From NCBI GenBank assembly GCA_030549775.1, contig CM060171.1, positions 145,534,859 through 145,598,858 of the forward strand: DNA of 64,000 bases, written 5' to 3'. The DNA is from Tamarix chinensis (Eukaryota > Streptophyta > Magnoliopsida > Caryophyllales > Tamaricaceae). The translations under genes were made by a program, and so were the position numbers. Every line of letters begins with the position of its first letter. Within the stretch, counting starts at the first letter, position 1. Below, piece after piece: positions 35,901 through 47,398 of the stretch. The notes beneath the pieces were generated by a model. That model saw only the letters and a program-made list of their open reading frames with translations, did not search any database and was not told the origin of the DNA.

Positions 35901-38900
35901 CATTAAAATTTGCATAATGACCCTTAAGTTTCCCTTTAATGTATGCTTAAATAAGTGATCACATGTCTAGGTCCAATGTTGTTATTTTGGTCCAATCCTT
36001 CAACCAAATAGAAAGCAATGGTCTCTATAATCAAATAAGCCAACCCTTCATGTCTAAGACTTGTAAGACATGTCTTGCATCAAGATCTCTTAGCGAGCCT
36101 CAACAACTAGCAAAGTTGTTGCACGATTACTATTGTCTAAATTGAAGGATCATGCCACTGGTAGCATCACATCCAAATAATAATATATTGCTCTCGATAT
36201 TATGTATTAGCTGATATTTTGTGGATTTTTGGTAAGCCGATGCGCTACACTAGTGAAATGCAATGGTTTTAAAAAGTTACATATTTATCATTGATATGAT
36301 ATATTTTAGCTAATCTAATATTCAATGATATTTGTTGTAAAAAATGAAAAAAATTACATAGCGACATAAAAAATATTCTTTGTGATGCCCTGATACCACA
36401 ATGCCATGACTAGGACTGAAACCTCTCTCGTAGCCGTAGTTTTATTTCCTAATTGCATCTCACTCATTGGTGTCTACAAGCAACACCATTACTTTTACTG
36501 TTGTAGACCTACTGTCATAGTTGTCGCCCACCACTAGCACTCACACTCTTCGTGTCCTACTTTGTAACTGCACGCCGTCATCATGCTCTGCGACAACCCT
36601 TGTCGCGTCATCAATAGTGTCCATCACTTTTACTCTTGCTCACACGTTCAAGTTCACAATCATGGGTCTAGGTAAGTTGTTTTAAGTCGATGCTAAAAAA
36701 AAGTTCCAAGTTTGAAAGATTTGGTAAATTAGGAAAAAAAGGATTGACCAAAAATAAAAGACAACATTATTTCTATAGGTTTTATTTTCCTTTTTTCCAC
36801 TATGGTGAAGAGCAAAGCCTTTTAGGATTTGTAACTCAAGGTTGAGAAAATAGCTGAAGCTTAGGACACCACAAATGCTCGACTTGACAACAGGAGGCTT
36901 GAGACCGTTGACTTATAGTTTTCAAAGCTGAAATGGTCATAAAAAATTTTACTGACTGGTTTACTGATTCATGGGTTTGTACTGGTTTAATAAATCTAAT
37001 AAATGTTACAAATGAATTATTATTTGCCATAAATTTATAAATGATCATATTAATATATTATAAAGTTATGTTTGATCATATATAATTAAATTTCATAGAA
37101 ATATTATCAAATATTGGTAAATTTTAGTAAAAATAATATATTAGTCTTATATATAAGTCTGATTAAGCCCATTCACCTAGGCCAAATAAAAACCTAAACG
37201 AAATATGTATACTCATTCATTCCACTTCTCTATCTCGCCAACTAACATTTTATATATCCCAATTGTCTCCTTTCTGCCTCATCACCTTTCTCCTTCCTTT
37301 GTTTTCTCTCAATGTAGCGTATATACCAAATAATTATGATTCACTGCTTATCTTCTTCATTCAACTTCAATATGAGGCGATGAACATTGAATTTCTCTAC
37401 TGTTACAAATTTTATGTAATGTATATAATTGTTTTGCATATGTTGTGTAATTGCTCTGTAACAATTTCTCTGCTGTTACAAATTGTATGCAACTAGCTTG
37501 TTCAATTTATTTGTTGGAGCAAAAGTGGACATAAGACCACCCTAATCTACTTCATCTTTAAAATCCGAAACTTCATCTTGTCAGTATTCTTTTGACGGTG
37601 CTAAAGATGATGTTGGTGGAAAGTATGGGTGGTGATGGTAAGGAAGTAACAAAAGGACAAATTTACCCTTTATTTCAAATTAATAGTTTTAAAAACAAGG
37701 GTTAGTTAGTAAGTCACTGATCTGACTGAATATCCAGACTGCTAAGGCGACAATCCTGCCCAGTTTTAAATAATATGGTTGAACTTGTTCGTAATCTAGC
37801 TTTCAATTCTGTTCTGCTTGCCAAAATTCATACTCAGAGTACTCCAGCTCTGGTTCCAACCGCATCTATTCTCCTGCTCCAGTTCTAACTGCACCTAGTC
37901 ATGATCCACAATTCCCTCCTAATTATGATGGGAAGATTGATCTTCCTATTTTGATGGAAAAGTAGACCTGGATAAGCTTTTTGAGTGGTTTAACATGGTT
38001 GAAAATATATTTACTTACAAAATATTTGGGATGAAGTAAAGGTTCCCATGACTGCTACATGTTTCACTAGATATGTTAGTATGCGGTGGAGTAACCTAAA
38101 TTATCAATGAAACTACAGCAATTAATGTTTGACAAATTCATGCTTATCAACTACTAGTAGGAATTGTACTTTAGGTTTTGCAAGTTGTCTATGGAGTTGG
38201 GATGTTGAGACTTATGCTAGAGGGTTTCAGAATCTTACTGCAAGGAGCGCTTTTGAAGAAAATTTAATGCAGGCCTTCCGCCTTCATGAGGGTATTTGAT
38301 TCCAGATTAAGGGTAAGAGTTTCCATTCAATTGATCATGTTGCTTCATTTTCTTGAGATGCAGAGAAGTTGGCTAATTTTTGGCAGCAGTTCTTTAGAAG
38401 GTCATGATGTCAACCCCTTAGTCCACCTAAGTGCTCCCCTAAGCCCAATGGTATCAAGTTTATGAGATGTTATATCTGCAACAAGATTAGTCATATGCAT
38501 CAATATTGCCCCGCCTAATAGGAAGATGGTAATAAAGAATGGAATGGTCTAGTTGGGGTCCCCAAAAGATGGAGTACAAGGTGAACCTCATGAGATGATT
38601 GAAGATGACGTTGTGGATCCTCATTAGTATTCCGTGGATGATGAGGATGTTGAAGTCAACATGGGTCCATGGTGCGTGGTTTGCTTCGAAGTTCATGGTT
38701 GAACCTTTCTAAAAGCGGGGGAGAATGATGCAAACAATATGCCCATTGTAGGGCATGTAATTTGAGCCCATTAGCTTCTCGGAAAGCAAGCCCACGTAAG
38801 TCTAAGAGTGTATTAGTAATTAGATCTTATTTATTGTTATCTCTTTAGCCTTAGTTGTTAAGTATTACAAAAATGTTATTTCTTTTTAACTAAGTTGATC

Positions 38901-41900
38901 TCTTTTGTCATTTAGTATGTAGTTTATTGTTTTTAGAATTTATTAATAAAAGTTGTGAGGTTTGTGAGAAACCGAAGGCTAAAAATAGCCTTGAGTCGGT
39001 ATTAGTTTGCTTGAAAATTGAATTTAATTGAGTTGCAAAACGTTAATACCATCGTGTCCTGCCTAAATAGGGATCATGACAACGCCAACATTTCTTTCAA
39101 TATCATGCCATTGTCTTTAGGTTGGCCTTACTAATTGTGTAACACTTCAAGTCAATACAACCACGTGGGGGCCACTTGGTAGCCACTTGATAGCACCTCG
39201 GGCCTATAAGGTTTATGGAGCCTACCTTGGAGCACTTTTGGATTGATTGACTATCTCCATAGAGTAGCACAATTCCTTTTAGCGCACCATATCCTCACTC
39301 ACACGCTTTCCAAGAAAATTTTATAAAAATTTCCTAGAAAAGTCACTCATCCTTAAAATTACTTTAAGATACGCACGCTTAACTTCGGAGTTCATAGGAC
39401 GGAATCACCAAGAGGATGGTATACCATATTAATATAAGTAGTTATATTAATTCTTATAACACTCCGCTCAATTTGGGGGTATTATATTCACCCCTGCTCA
39501 AAGAATGTAATGTTTTTGTTGCATCTCGACCATTAACTTTCTCATTACAGCCTATTCCAAGAATCGTCTCTATAAACAGCTTGCTCATGCAAGTTCAGTT
39601 CATAGTTGTAGTTTCGCTTTGATACCATTTGTAACATATCGAGTTAATATAATCATATGGGAGCCACTTAGTAGCCACCTGATAGCACCCCGTGCCTATA
39701 AGGGTTGTGGGGTTTACCTTGGAGCACTTTCGGGGTGATTGATTGGCTTCACAGATCAACTTAAGTTTTTTAGCGCACTTTGCTTTCACTCACACACTTC
39801 TTGATAAAATTTCATAATTTTTTTTGAAACTGAGGGTTAACCATCCTAAAAATTATTCTAAGACAAGTATGTTCAACTAGGGAGTTCTTAGGACGAAATC
39901 AATAAAAGAACGGTATACCATATTGATATAAGTAGCTATATCAATCCTTATAACAATCCATTCAATTTAGGGTTATTACAAATTGCTCTCTCTCATTTTG
40001 GTCGGTGATCATACATCCTAAAAGATTGCTTCATATAGTGATAATTGGCTCATCCTTGTGAATAAATCAAAGGTGAAACTAAGATAACCTGAATTGTTAG
40101 TAACTCTTAGATTGTAGATTATAATATGGATCTTAGTTATGGCTGAAAGTGTAACATAGATGTCTATGCTAAAGTAAGGTGCCCATTCACTCTTTTAGTG
40201 GCTTCTTGTCGATGCTTCTTTAGGGGGTTATGAGAACTTTGTTATCATAGTTGTTTCCTCTCTAGATGATATAGGGTCAAGGAGAGGGATTGAAAATTCA
40301 AGCTCATGAGATGATTGGAAAAAAAAGTGACAATGGCGTTGTCCCCTCTTCAAATAAAATTTAAACTTCCTGTGGTCTTAGATCTTAGTGATACCCTTGT
40401 TCAAAATTTTCTACTTAAAGAGCTTTCATGCTTGTAAGTTGTGGCTGCATCACATCATAAATATCCGAAACAATCTCTTGAACTTTATGAAACTGAACAT
40501 CCAAACCCTCCTCAATAGCACTTGATTTGTTGTTGACTTGGGATTTGACTTATTGTTGAATGGTGGATTGCTCACTTTTTATCTCTAAGGGCATGGTTAG
40601 AGGCTCATACCTCTTTAACTAAGGTACTCACTTTGGAAGACATTCGACATTGATGGGCGTACCTCCTACAAGTCTCCGCACTAGCGAGCCAAATGTTGAT
40701 TTGTCAACATTAGTCATAAATATATTGACTTTGGAGTGAATGGAAGTGTTACTAGCATCCTAGAATTGTAGATGGTTGGATAATATTCATCATGAATGTA
40801 AATTTATAAAAGCTTGTATTCAAACTCCAAACACAACCTGTTTCAAGCTTGGAGAGAATTCCACTAATTGATCTTCAAGGTAGGAAGATGCAGTTGAAAC
40901 CTTTGCGATAGACACATTCTAGTTTCAAACCATTTGTGTTTTAATAGAAATTAATTTTCTTAAGGAAAACTTGAGAAAACAAGCTAACGATGGCTTTTAG
41001 TGGTAGAATAAGCATTAAATGAAAACACTTTACAAAGTCATTTTTTTCAACCTTTTTTACTGTTTTTTTCTTCCTGTGTAGGGCCCTATTCTCTTCATCT
41101 GAATTTTGCTGAAATGATCTTATTTAATAAATTCAATGTGTTATGATTATTATTATTTTACTATAATTATTATTGTCATAACTGATATTTTTTTTATTAC
41201 TATTGTTGCTATTGTTATCATTACAATCATTATTTTGATTAATGTTATATTATTTTTTTCCTTAATAAAAAAATTCTGATATAATTAGGGTGAGGAAAAT
41301 GGCCTACCTCATTTTTTTAACAAGTCTATTGAAACTAAACAAACAAAATATCCAGAAAACCAGCAAATTCTTTCAATTAATGTCTATTTGCTTCGAGGAT
41401 GGTTCTTCAAAGTTGTTGCAATGGCCAATGGGAATTGGTGGAAGACAACATTGAATGGCAATGCAGGCAAACATTGGTGTTGCAAAGGCAACACAAATCT
41501 GACAGCTGGGTTTCGGTTGTTTCAGGTGGGTTGGTTTTGGTAGTGGTGATTGGCAGGTTGGTGGTTGAGCATTCAGTGGTGATTGATGAGTTGGTGGAGT
41601 GTTTGGTGGTAATGGCAGCTAGGGTTCGAAAATGGGCAAAATTGACTCGAACGAGGCCATAATTTGGGTTAATTGTGGCTTGTGAGGATTAGGGCTGAGT
41701 GTATTTTTGTGGCAGCGGATTGTTGGGTTTGAAGTTTGGCTCTAATGTCAAATTGATGTAGGTTTGATGAAGAAATGTTTCTAGTTGAGAGGAAGAGAAT
41801 TACAGGTAGAAGGGTGAGCAACGGCACTCAATTATCCATTCAACTCACTTGTCTAAGTTTGAATAATAACCTAAGCCTGTGGCCATATGCGAAGGACTGC

Positions 41901-43545
41901 AAATGATAACATCAAAACATAATTCGATAAATAAATCCAGAATGATGATGATGGGTCTAACTAAATGTCATGATAAAGATTACAATCTAAAAGATATATC
42001 GGTACTACCTAAAATTGCAATAGATGTAATGAATCTCGTAGTCCTATGATATTAGTGGAGTATCTTAACTATGAAATATGACCTAATAGTCTTGTTCTTT
42101 TGAGTTGCCTATGGTGGTGGTCCGCCATCAACTCTGATTTCAGAGCTGGTGCTGTGGTGTGACTATTATTTGTAATAAAATTATGCCTAATTCTCAAAAA
42201 CATACAATACTTGCTCGAAAGTCAACACTGAAAACGTGATGATCTTTAAATTAATTACGAAACCCGATCAACCAAAGCAAATGAAACCATTACAGCACTT
42301 AGCAAATTGTTTCTAACTCAAATCATTTATTTCATCCTATGTGATTTGTCACTTTTCGCAAAAACTCAGCTATCCGTACGTTTTATCACAATTGACTATT
42401 AAGTGCTCTTAACAAATAAAAAGTACAATCCAAAAATGTAAATATATATATCAAGTCATATCATTTTTGTTTTAGCTGTTAAATTTACCAAGCAGAAACA
42501 ACGACCAAGGTACTAATTTTCAGCTATAACCTTAACTCAGCTTATCACGTCTTTGTTGTTCCTGATGAAGCCTCATCTAGAACCTGGCTCTTTTTGTATC
42601 AGTTTTGTTGCCTCCAAACACTCACGTGACTTGAAATATTGCAAAATGCCCTCTCTCGCTGCAGAAAGTAGCTTGGGCATGCTTGCTTTTGAGATCTATC
42701 TTCTGTAGCTGGACCCACTTGATTTTTTGATGTAAACAAGTTGGAGTGATTTCTAGGTTTGGCCACATGATCTTATAATGAAGGCATGGACAGCATGTGC
42801 TGATTTGATTATTTCTGATTTATTATATGGGTAACATCTTTTGTGGGCTTCCATTCAACTCGGAGCTTGAATCTAGCAGATGCTTGAGTTTTTATGTTTT
42901 ACCTTGTATTCAAAGTCGCTAATTCTTCTGAAGTTGGAGCATCCAGCTTACTTCAAGCTTTCACATTAAGGCCTTTTTGAGATGGGAACTGCAGACACTT
43001 TTAACTAATCAGCTCTGATTTGATGGCCTTGATACCCAACGTTTTTTAGAAGCTGTTTCACTCCACGTCGTTATGTAAAAAGGTTAACTGATTGCATGTT
43101 CAAGGAGTTCATTTGATAATCAACCAGGAGTGAGCGGAGGAGTGGGTCAGGGAAAAGAATGAGGCTGAGAGTTTTGATGATTAACCATACAAGAAAATGA
43201 TCGAGAGATTTATGAATTATAGTTGATTGCATGTCAGAAGTGATATGAGATCCCCATACATAGCAATGTGCAGGAGGGATAATTATAATAGCTTGGTAAA
43301 AGTGATGTGGTAGCTGGCCTCATTGGGTCATGTAGATGTGCTTTTTGTGTTGCTGGCTTGCTGCTGTTTCATTTATTGTTTACAGCTAAAAATTAGTATT
43401 TGTGATATTAGTGAGAAACTAAATGGATTTTGTTTTTTGGCCATTGATGTAGTCTAAGACAGCTAAACGAAGGCTCAGAAGACCTGAAATCGTGCATGCA
43501 GCATATGCCAAAGTTATGAAGAAGCTCAACTTTTGTGCTGCGTGA
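32929..43545 (+). CDS. bL35-type mitochondrial ribosomal protein, 4 exons, 9.9-kb third intron
   Basis: Coding exons are 32929-33165, 33252-33355, 33445-33529 and 43453-43545 (519 nt, 172 residues). Introns are GT-AG and phases join correctly. Residues 1-85 are Ser/Arg-rich with few acidic residues and fit a mitochondrial targeting peptide (MQRWCAKLRSLSLPSVSR). The mature part reads MRHFSAKSKEKKWKKLTPAT, KVKKIKMKGYSSYKGRFRLM, NIRRWREGKRHNAHSK and SKTAKRRLRRPEIVHAAYAK, ending KKLNFCAA. This is the bacterial L35 fold with a plant mitochondrial ending. bL35 is a small basic protein of the large ribosomal subunit that binds 23S-type rRNA. The first three exons lie within 600 bases; the last is 9,923 bases away across an intron holding an LTR element and a TRIM. 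The first ATG is used. The reading frame is intact. Confidence 0.92.
33530..34600 (+). other. bL35 intron 3, proximal part
   Basis: The intron begins GTATCTG after exon 3. About 1 kb of ordinary T-rich plant intron sequence precedes the LTR element. No exon was recognised in it. Confidence 0.55.
34601..39057 (+). mobile_element. Non-autonomous gypsy element (two LTRs, gag only) in bL35 intron 3
   Basis: Two related direct repeats start TGATGCAA: 34601 to about 35003, and 38726 to about 39057. Both contain TTAGCCTTAGTT, AACTAAGTT, TAGTTTATTGTTTT and CCGAAGG in the same order. A purine tract AAAAGCGGGGGAGAA (38711-38725) lies directly before the second, as a polypurine tract should. Decayed gag lies between: an N-terminal part near 36800 (AEA, stop, DTTNARLDNRRLETVDL) and a CX2CX4HX4C zinc knuckle, CYICNKISHMHQYC, near 38470. 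No reverse transcriptase or integrase was found. The outer ends are approximate and the primer-binding site was not recognised. Confidence 0.7.
36940..37745. other. Probable insertion inside the gag of the intronic LTR element
   Basis: Gag-like reading stops near 36930 and resumes near 37775. The intervening AT-rich sequence begins and ends with ACTGACTGG / CAGACTG-type motifs that are roughly complementary. This suggests a small decayed DNA transposon, but no duplication was confirmed. Confidence 0.3.
39138..39980 (-). mobile_element. TRIM: miniature LTR retrotransposon (843 bp), complete, in bL35 intron 3
   Basis: Two LTRs of about 350 bp (39138-39486 and 39630-39980) flank 143 bases. The ends are TGTAAC...ATTACA and the flanks are a perfect 5-bp duplication AATTG (39133-39137 and 39981-39985). 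The internal part contains, on the minus strand, AAATGGTATCAAAGC at 39629-39615, close to the initiator-Met primer-binding site and abutting the upstream LTR. A purine tract GAGCAGGGGTGAA lies by the other LTR. No coding capacity. The element is antisense to the bL35 gene. The LTRs have diverged visibly, so it is not very young. Confidence 0.88.
39986..43452 (+). other. bL35 intron 3, distal part
   Basis: About 3.5 kb of intron with scattered repeat-like sequence and AT tracts near 41140-41270. A short ORF at 41399-41662 has a biased Val/Gly/Leu composition and is not convincing. The intron ends in a T-rich stretch and TTGATGTAG before exon 4. Confidence 0.5.
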
Positions 43546-45781
43546 AGTTTTACCGGTACTACCTGATACCTGCAGCAAAGTCTAGTTTCACATTGGCATT
43601 TATAAGATTTTTAGCAGATTATTATAGTTTTGGTATCATTACGTTATATGCTGTTTTTATATATTGGGCTGATTTTTTCTTGAGTAGCTGATCGACAATA
43701 CTTGATGTTACTGCTATTCGCATGAAATGAGGATTTGAAATAATTCTTGTTTTTCATCCCTTTTTTCCCCTCAAGAATATATATCATAATAGGGAGGAGG
43801 GGAAGGAGGTGCCCACTAGCAGTTTGATACCGAACCCTGAATAAGAGGATATTGCCTTTAATCTTTTATTACTGGTTGAACATCTAGGCGGAGAGTAATT
43901 ATCGTCCTTTTCTTTTTTTGGATAACAGGAGAATAATTATCTTTGAAGCTATAGAGCATGCTTATTTCTGAAGCCCATAAGACAATAGAATATAGTTTTC
44001 TATTAAAGGACTGAGAAGCGAAAAGTTATGCCAAATCTTCCTTTTCCAGGGATTGCTCTCTGTAGAATCTTTGTAGATAAAATATACGACAACATTCACG
44101 TGTGTCCAATGTCCGAGCTCTCTTTCAACTAACTGCAGGCAGGCGAGTCAGCGGAGTTGTCATTTGCAGTCGCGGGTGCTGAATGAGAGGCCAGAGTGGT
44201 GCCCTGCTCTTTCGGCATGCCCTAATAATTTGATTCCTCAGCCAATGGTGACGCAATCAGAAGGCCAGCATAATCCGCGCTGTAAGCCTGTAACCAGGGT
44301 TGCAGGGACGGAAGAAAATACGAAAGCTTTATTTTTTAAAATTAAAAAAAGAGGAATGAAAAAAATAATAAAAAAATTATATATATATTTTTAAAAAATA
44401 GGTTAAATCTACTAAAATTAAGAGAGAAAAAAAAAAATATTAATATTACTATCTATCTTAATTTATTTAATCTATTAATAACTTTTTAAAAAAATTATTT
44501 AAATATTTTTAATATCAACTCTAATACTAAAACATTTTAAAAACGGTGTTTAGTAAATGAAGTTGCAGCAATTATTAAAAAAAATATAACCCAACATCAA
44601 TTTTTCCTTTCATCAAAGCGAAGAGACTACAACAATTAAAATTGACGGATAAAGTTTATTAATGATAAAGACTACAAGAAGCTTAAACTGTACCAAATAT
44701 TTTTCTGTTAGCTGTTGGTCTAACATTTTTGGTTCCAGTTTCCCTCCCCGAATGTTTTTGAGACACGAAATATGGGCACAACAATATTTCCTTGCATCAC
44801 ATTCATAGGCTGTAATGAGTTTTAGATAGTACAAGCCGAGTCGTAACTCGTGAGTCATAGGGTCAATACTTTCTTTCTCAAACACCTCACTACCCATCGT
44901 CGAAGCACTTCCGGCTTGTTAATGAGATAAATTTAGAATAATAGATGTTAATTTTTTTGTTTATCTTAATAATTTATTTTCTGATTTAATATAAGTTAGG
45001 TTAAAAATTAACCTTCTTTAATCTCTAAAGTAGTAACTATTAATTAGTAGTTAGAGGAGACTAAGAATAACTTATACATAAATTTGGACTATTCACTTCT
45101 ATTTACCTTGAAAAAATAAGGCTATGGTATATTCACCCAGATTAATATAATAAATATTCATGTAATATTTTTAAATATTCACCTTTATCTAAGATTAATC
45201 TACCTTATTTGATCTAATATAAGTTAAATTTATTACAAATAGACTATAGAAGTTGGGGTAAAGCATAAGAAGGGTAAATCAAACATATGAATGTGATTTC
45301 CGTATTTAATGCGTCCGATGATGGTTTGGTTTAGAGGTAACACGTGAGTCGTAAGATCAATAGATTTTTCCACTATTATTGATAAAACAATGCAATCTTA
45401 TCTCTAAAAAAGGTAAAGGTAATGTATGATTTCTGCCTCTAAAACTATCCCCAATCATGCTATCAATTCTTCCTTTAATTTTTCTTTTCTGCTAACGTAA
45501 AGTATAATATTAAAATAATTCATGTATCATTTTGTCCTTCATTCTTTTTTAGCGTTATGACCATTTCCTCCCATAGAATATTGAAATGTATAATTTTATC
45601 TATCTATACCTAACTAAATTATCTAACATAATGCTAAAAAAATTATCAATTAATAAGTTATTATTTTATAAAATTGTGGGGTCATTTTCTTCTTCTTTCC
45701 TTTTTCCTTGTTATTACATACTACGGAGCTCCATGGAGCATTGAGGCATGTTTCTTTTGCCCCAACAACTCAATCCAGTGT
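43546..45781. other. bL35 3' flank and intergenic DNA
   Basis: Presumed 3' UTR, then AT-rich sequence. A GC-richer patch at 44120-44330 has a 76-codon ORF without recognisable motifs. Two places (44840-44870 and 45335-45362) share CGTGAGTC...GTCAATA-like text, possibly old SINE remnants. No gene supported. Confidence 0.4.
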
Positions 45782-45789
45782 TGCAAGGG

Positions 45790-46361
45790 TAAGGCTAATG
45801 ATAAATTAAGCCGGTTCGTGATCTAACTTGGCTTGGTTCATTAAAGATTTGACTCAACTTATTTGTTTAAAAAAACAAATCAAATTTAAGTGTTATTTTT
45901 AGACTCGTTTATTAAATAAAATAAGCTTAAACAAAGTAAAGACTGACCCGTTTGTTCTTGAGTTAGCTCGAGCTTAGTTCGACTAGTTTATAAGTTCAAT
46001 GTATTCATTTATAGGTTGGACTTGTATATAATTTACTTAATAAACAAACCTAATAGTTAAATGAGCCTTTAAACAAGTCGAATGATTAAAATAATTGATT
46101 TAGTTTGTTTAACTTTTAAAAGCGTCATATAGTTAAATAAGTCAGGTCACGAATGAAGTCCTAATAAACAAGCCAATTTGGTTTGTTTATTTGATTTTAA
46201 AAGTTAAAAGAGTGAGTCGAGCTAACTTATGAATCTTATTGAGCTGAGCTCGAGCCAGATTTGTTTGACTCATTTCAAACTCAAGCCGAGCTTTAAAAAA
46301 AAAAACAAATCGAGTTCAAGCCTAGAGATATTCGATTTAATTTGACTTGTTAACATCCTTA
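45790..46361. mobile_element. hAT-type MITE, GAGCTCGAGC-rich (572 bp)
   Basis: Terminal repeats are imperfect: TAAGGCTAATGATAAATTAA at the left, and the complement of TTGACTTGTTAACATCCTTA at the right. Flanking 8-mers TGCAAGGG (45782-45789) and TGCACCGG (46362-46369) agree at 6 of 8 positions. The interior has repeated GAGCTCGAG/TTCGACT motifs and their complements. No transposase. Old copy. Confidence 0.65.
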
Positions 46362-46694
46362 TGCACCGGAATAGGGACGAAGAAAAATGTAAAAATATTA
46401 TTTCTTAAAAAAATATATATATATATATTTATTTATTTATTTATTTATATATATCAATTAATATATTTAGATGTATATTCTGGTTATTTATTTTATTCTA
46501 ATAAATGTATGGATTTTTTTAGTTATCAATAAATATGTATATTGCCTAGATTTTATTATATGCAATCTAATAAAATTAAGCGAGGGGAAAAAATTTCTTA
46601 AAACCACCTTCTTATCTTCCATATTCCTTCTCTCTATCCAAGACAAGTCTTTTTCTTTTCCACAAAACGTACGAGGGACAGGAATCGTTAGGTT

Positions 46695-47124
46695 TAGGAA
46701 TGTAAATGGGACGGGTTCGGGATGGGTATATCCATACCCGTATCCGTACCTGTATTCAAATATGTATTCTCTAACACATCTATATCCGTATCCATTGGAT
46801 ATCAGTTTACTAGTTAATGGACATTATCCAGTGGATAAATCCATTATCCGACAAATAAACCCATTTAGAGTTAATTCAAATGACAATTTTAACCTTAATT
46901 TATACTATATTTATATTAAAATTAAGGGTAAAAAGATAATTTTATATCGGCTAAACGGGTATGGATATGGATACGGGTATGGTTACGGGTACGGGTATGG
47001 ATATCTCATACCCGTATCCGTACCTGAACTCGACGTGTATTTTTTTTCATAATCTATATCTATATCCATATCCATTTAAATATCTATCGGGTTTCAGATA
47101 ATATCCGCCCCGCTTACATCCCTA
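46695..47124. mobile_element. hAT-type MITE, copy 2 (430 bp)
   Basis: Ends are TAGGAATGTAAATGGG and the complement of CCGCTTACATCCCTA, with a perfect 8-bp duplication GTTAGGTT (46687-46694 and 47125-47132). It is homologous to 29780-30262 along its length. The right half has a run of GGATAT/GGATAC/GGGTAC/GGGTAT hexamers that can pair with CCATACCCGTATCCGTACC-type text. A run of Gly-Tyr codons in one ORF here is a by-product of that repeat. Confidence 0.9.
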
Positions 47125-47303
47125 GTTAGGTTGGGAGCATTCCCGTGCTTCCTTGGCTATGTGGCACTAGCACATTTGAGTAGGCAAAAAATTCTTAGCT
47201 TAGCAAGTTTAGTAACATTATAATTAACTTGTTTCTTAACAGTGAAATTTTTGTTGCACTCACACTAACCGAACCATATTAAGAAAGACTGTAGTTATGT
47301 GTG

Positions 47304-47306
<3 letters not shown>

Positions 47307-47335
<29 letters not shown>
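47307..47335. repeat. (TA)n microsatellite
   Basis: Alternating TA over about 29 bases. Confidence 0.9.
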
Positions 47336-47340
<5 letters not shown>

Positions 47341-47398
47341 TTGATATGGTGCAAGTTTAGGAATCTTATTTTTTATATGATATGATTCAAATTAATAA

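Noticed and set aside
41399..41662. 87-codon ORF in bL35 intron 3
   Set aside because: Val/Gly/Leu-biased, no motif, inside an intron; not supportable as a gene.
44613..44897. 94-codon minus-strand ORF
   Set aside because: No recognisable domain; part of its sequence (ACTCACGAGTTAC) recurs nearby as a repeat-like motif.
45315..45362. Possible tRNA or SINE box A (TGGTTTAGAGG)
   Set aside because: No cloverleaf and no convincing box B or duplication; at most an old SINE trace.
46471..47052. 193-codon ORF ending in a Gly-Tyr run
   Set aside because: It crosses the left boundary of a MITE, and the GY run is the MITE's hexamer repeat.
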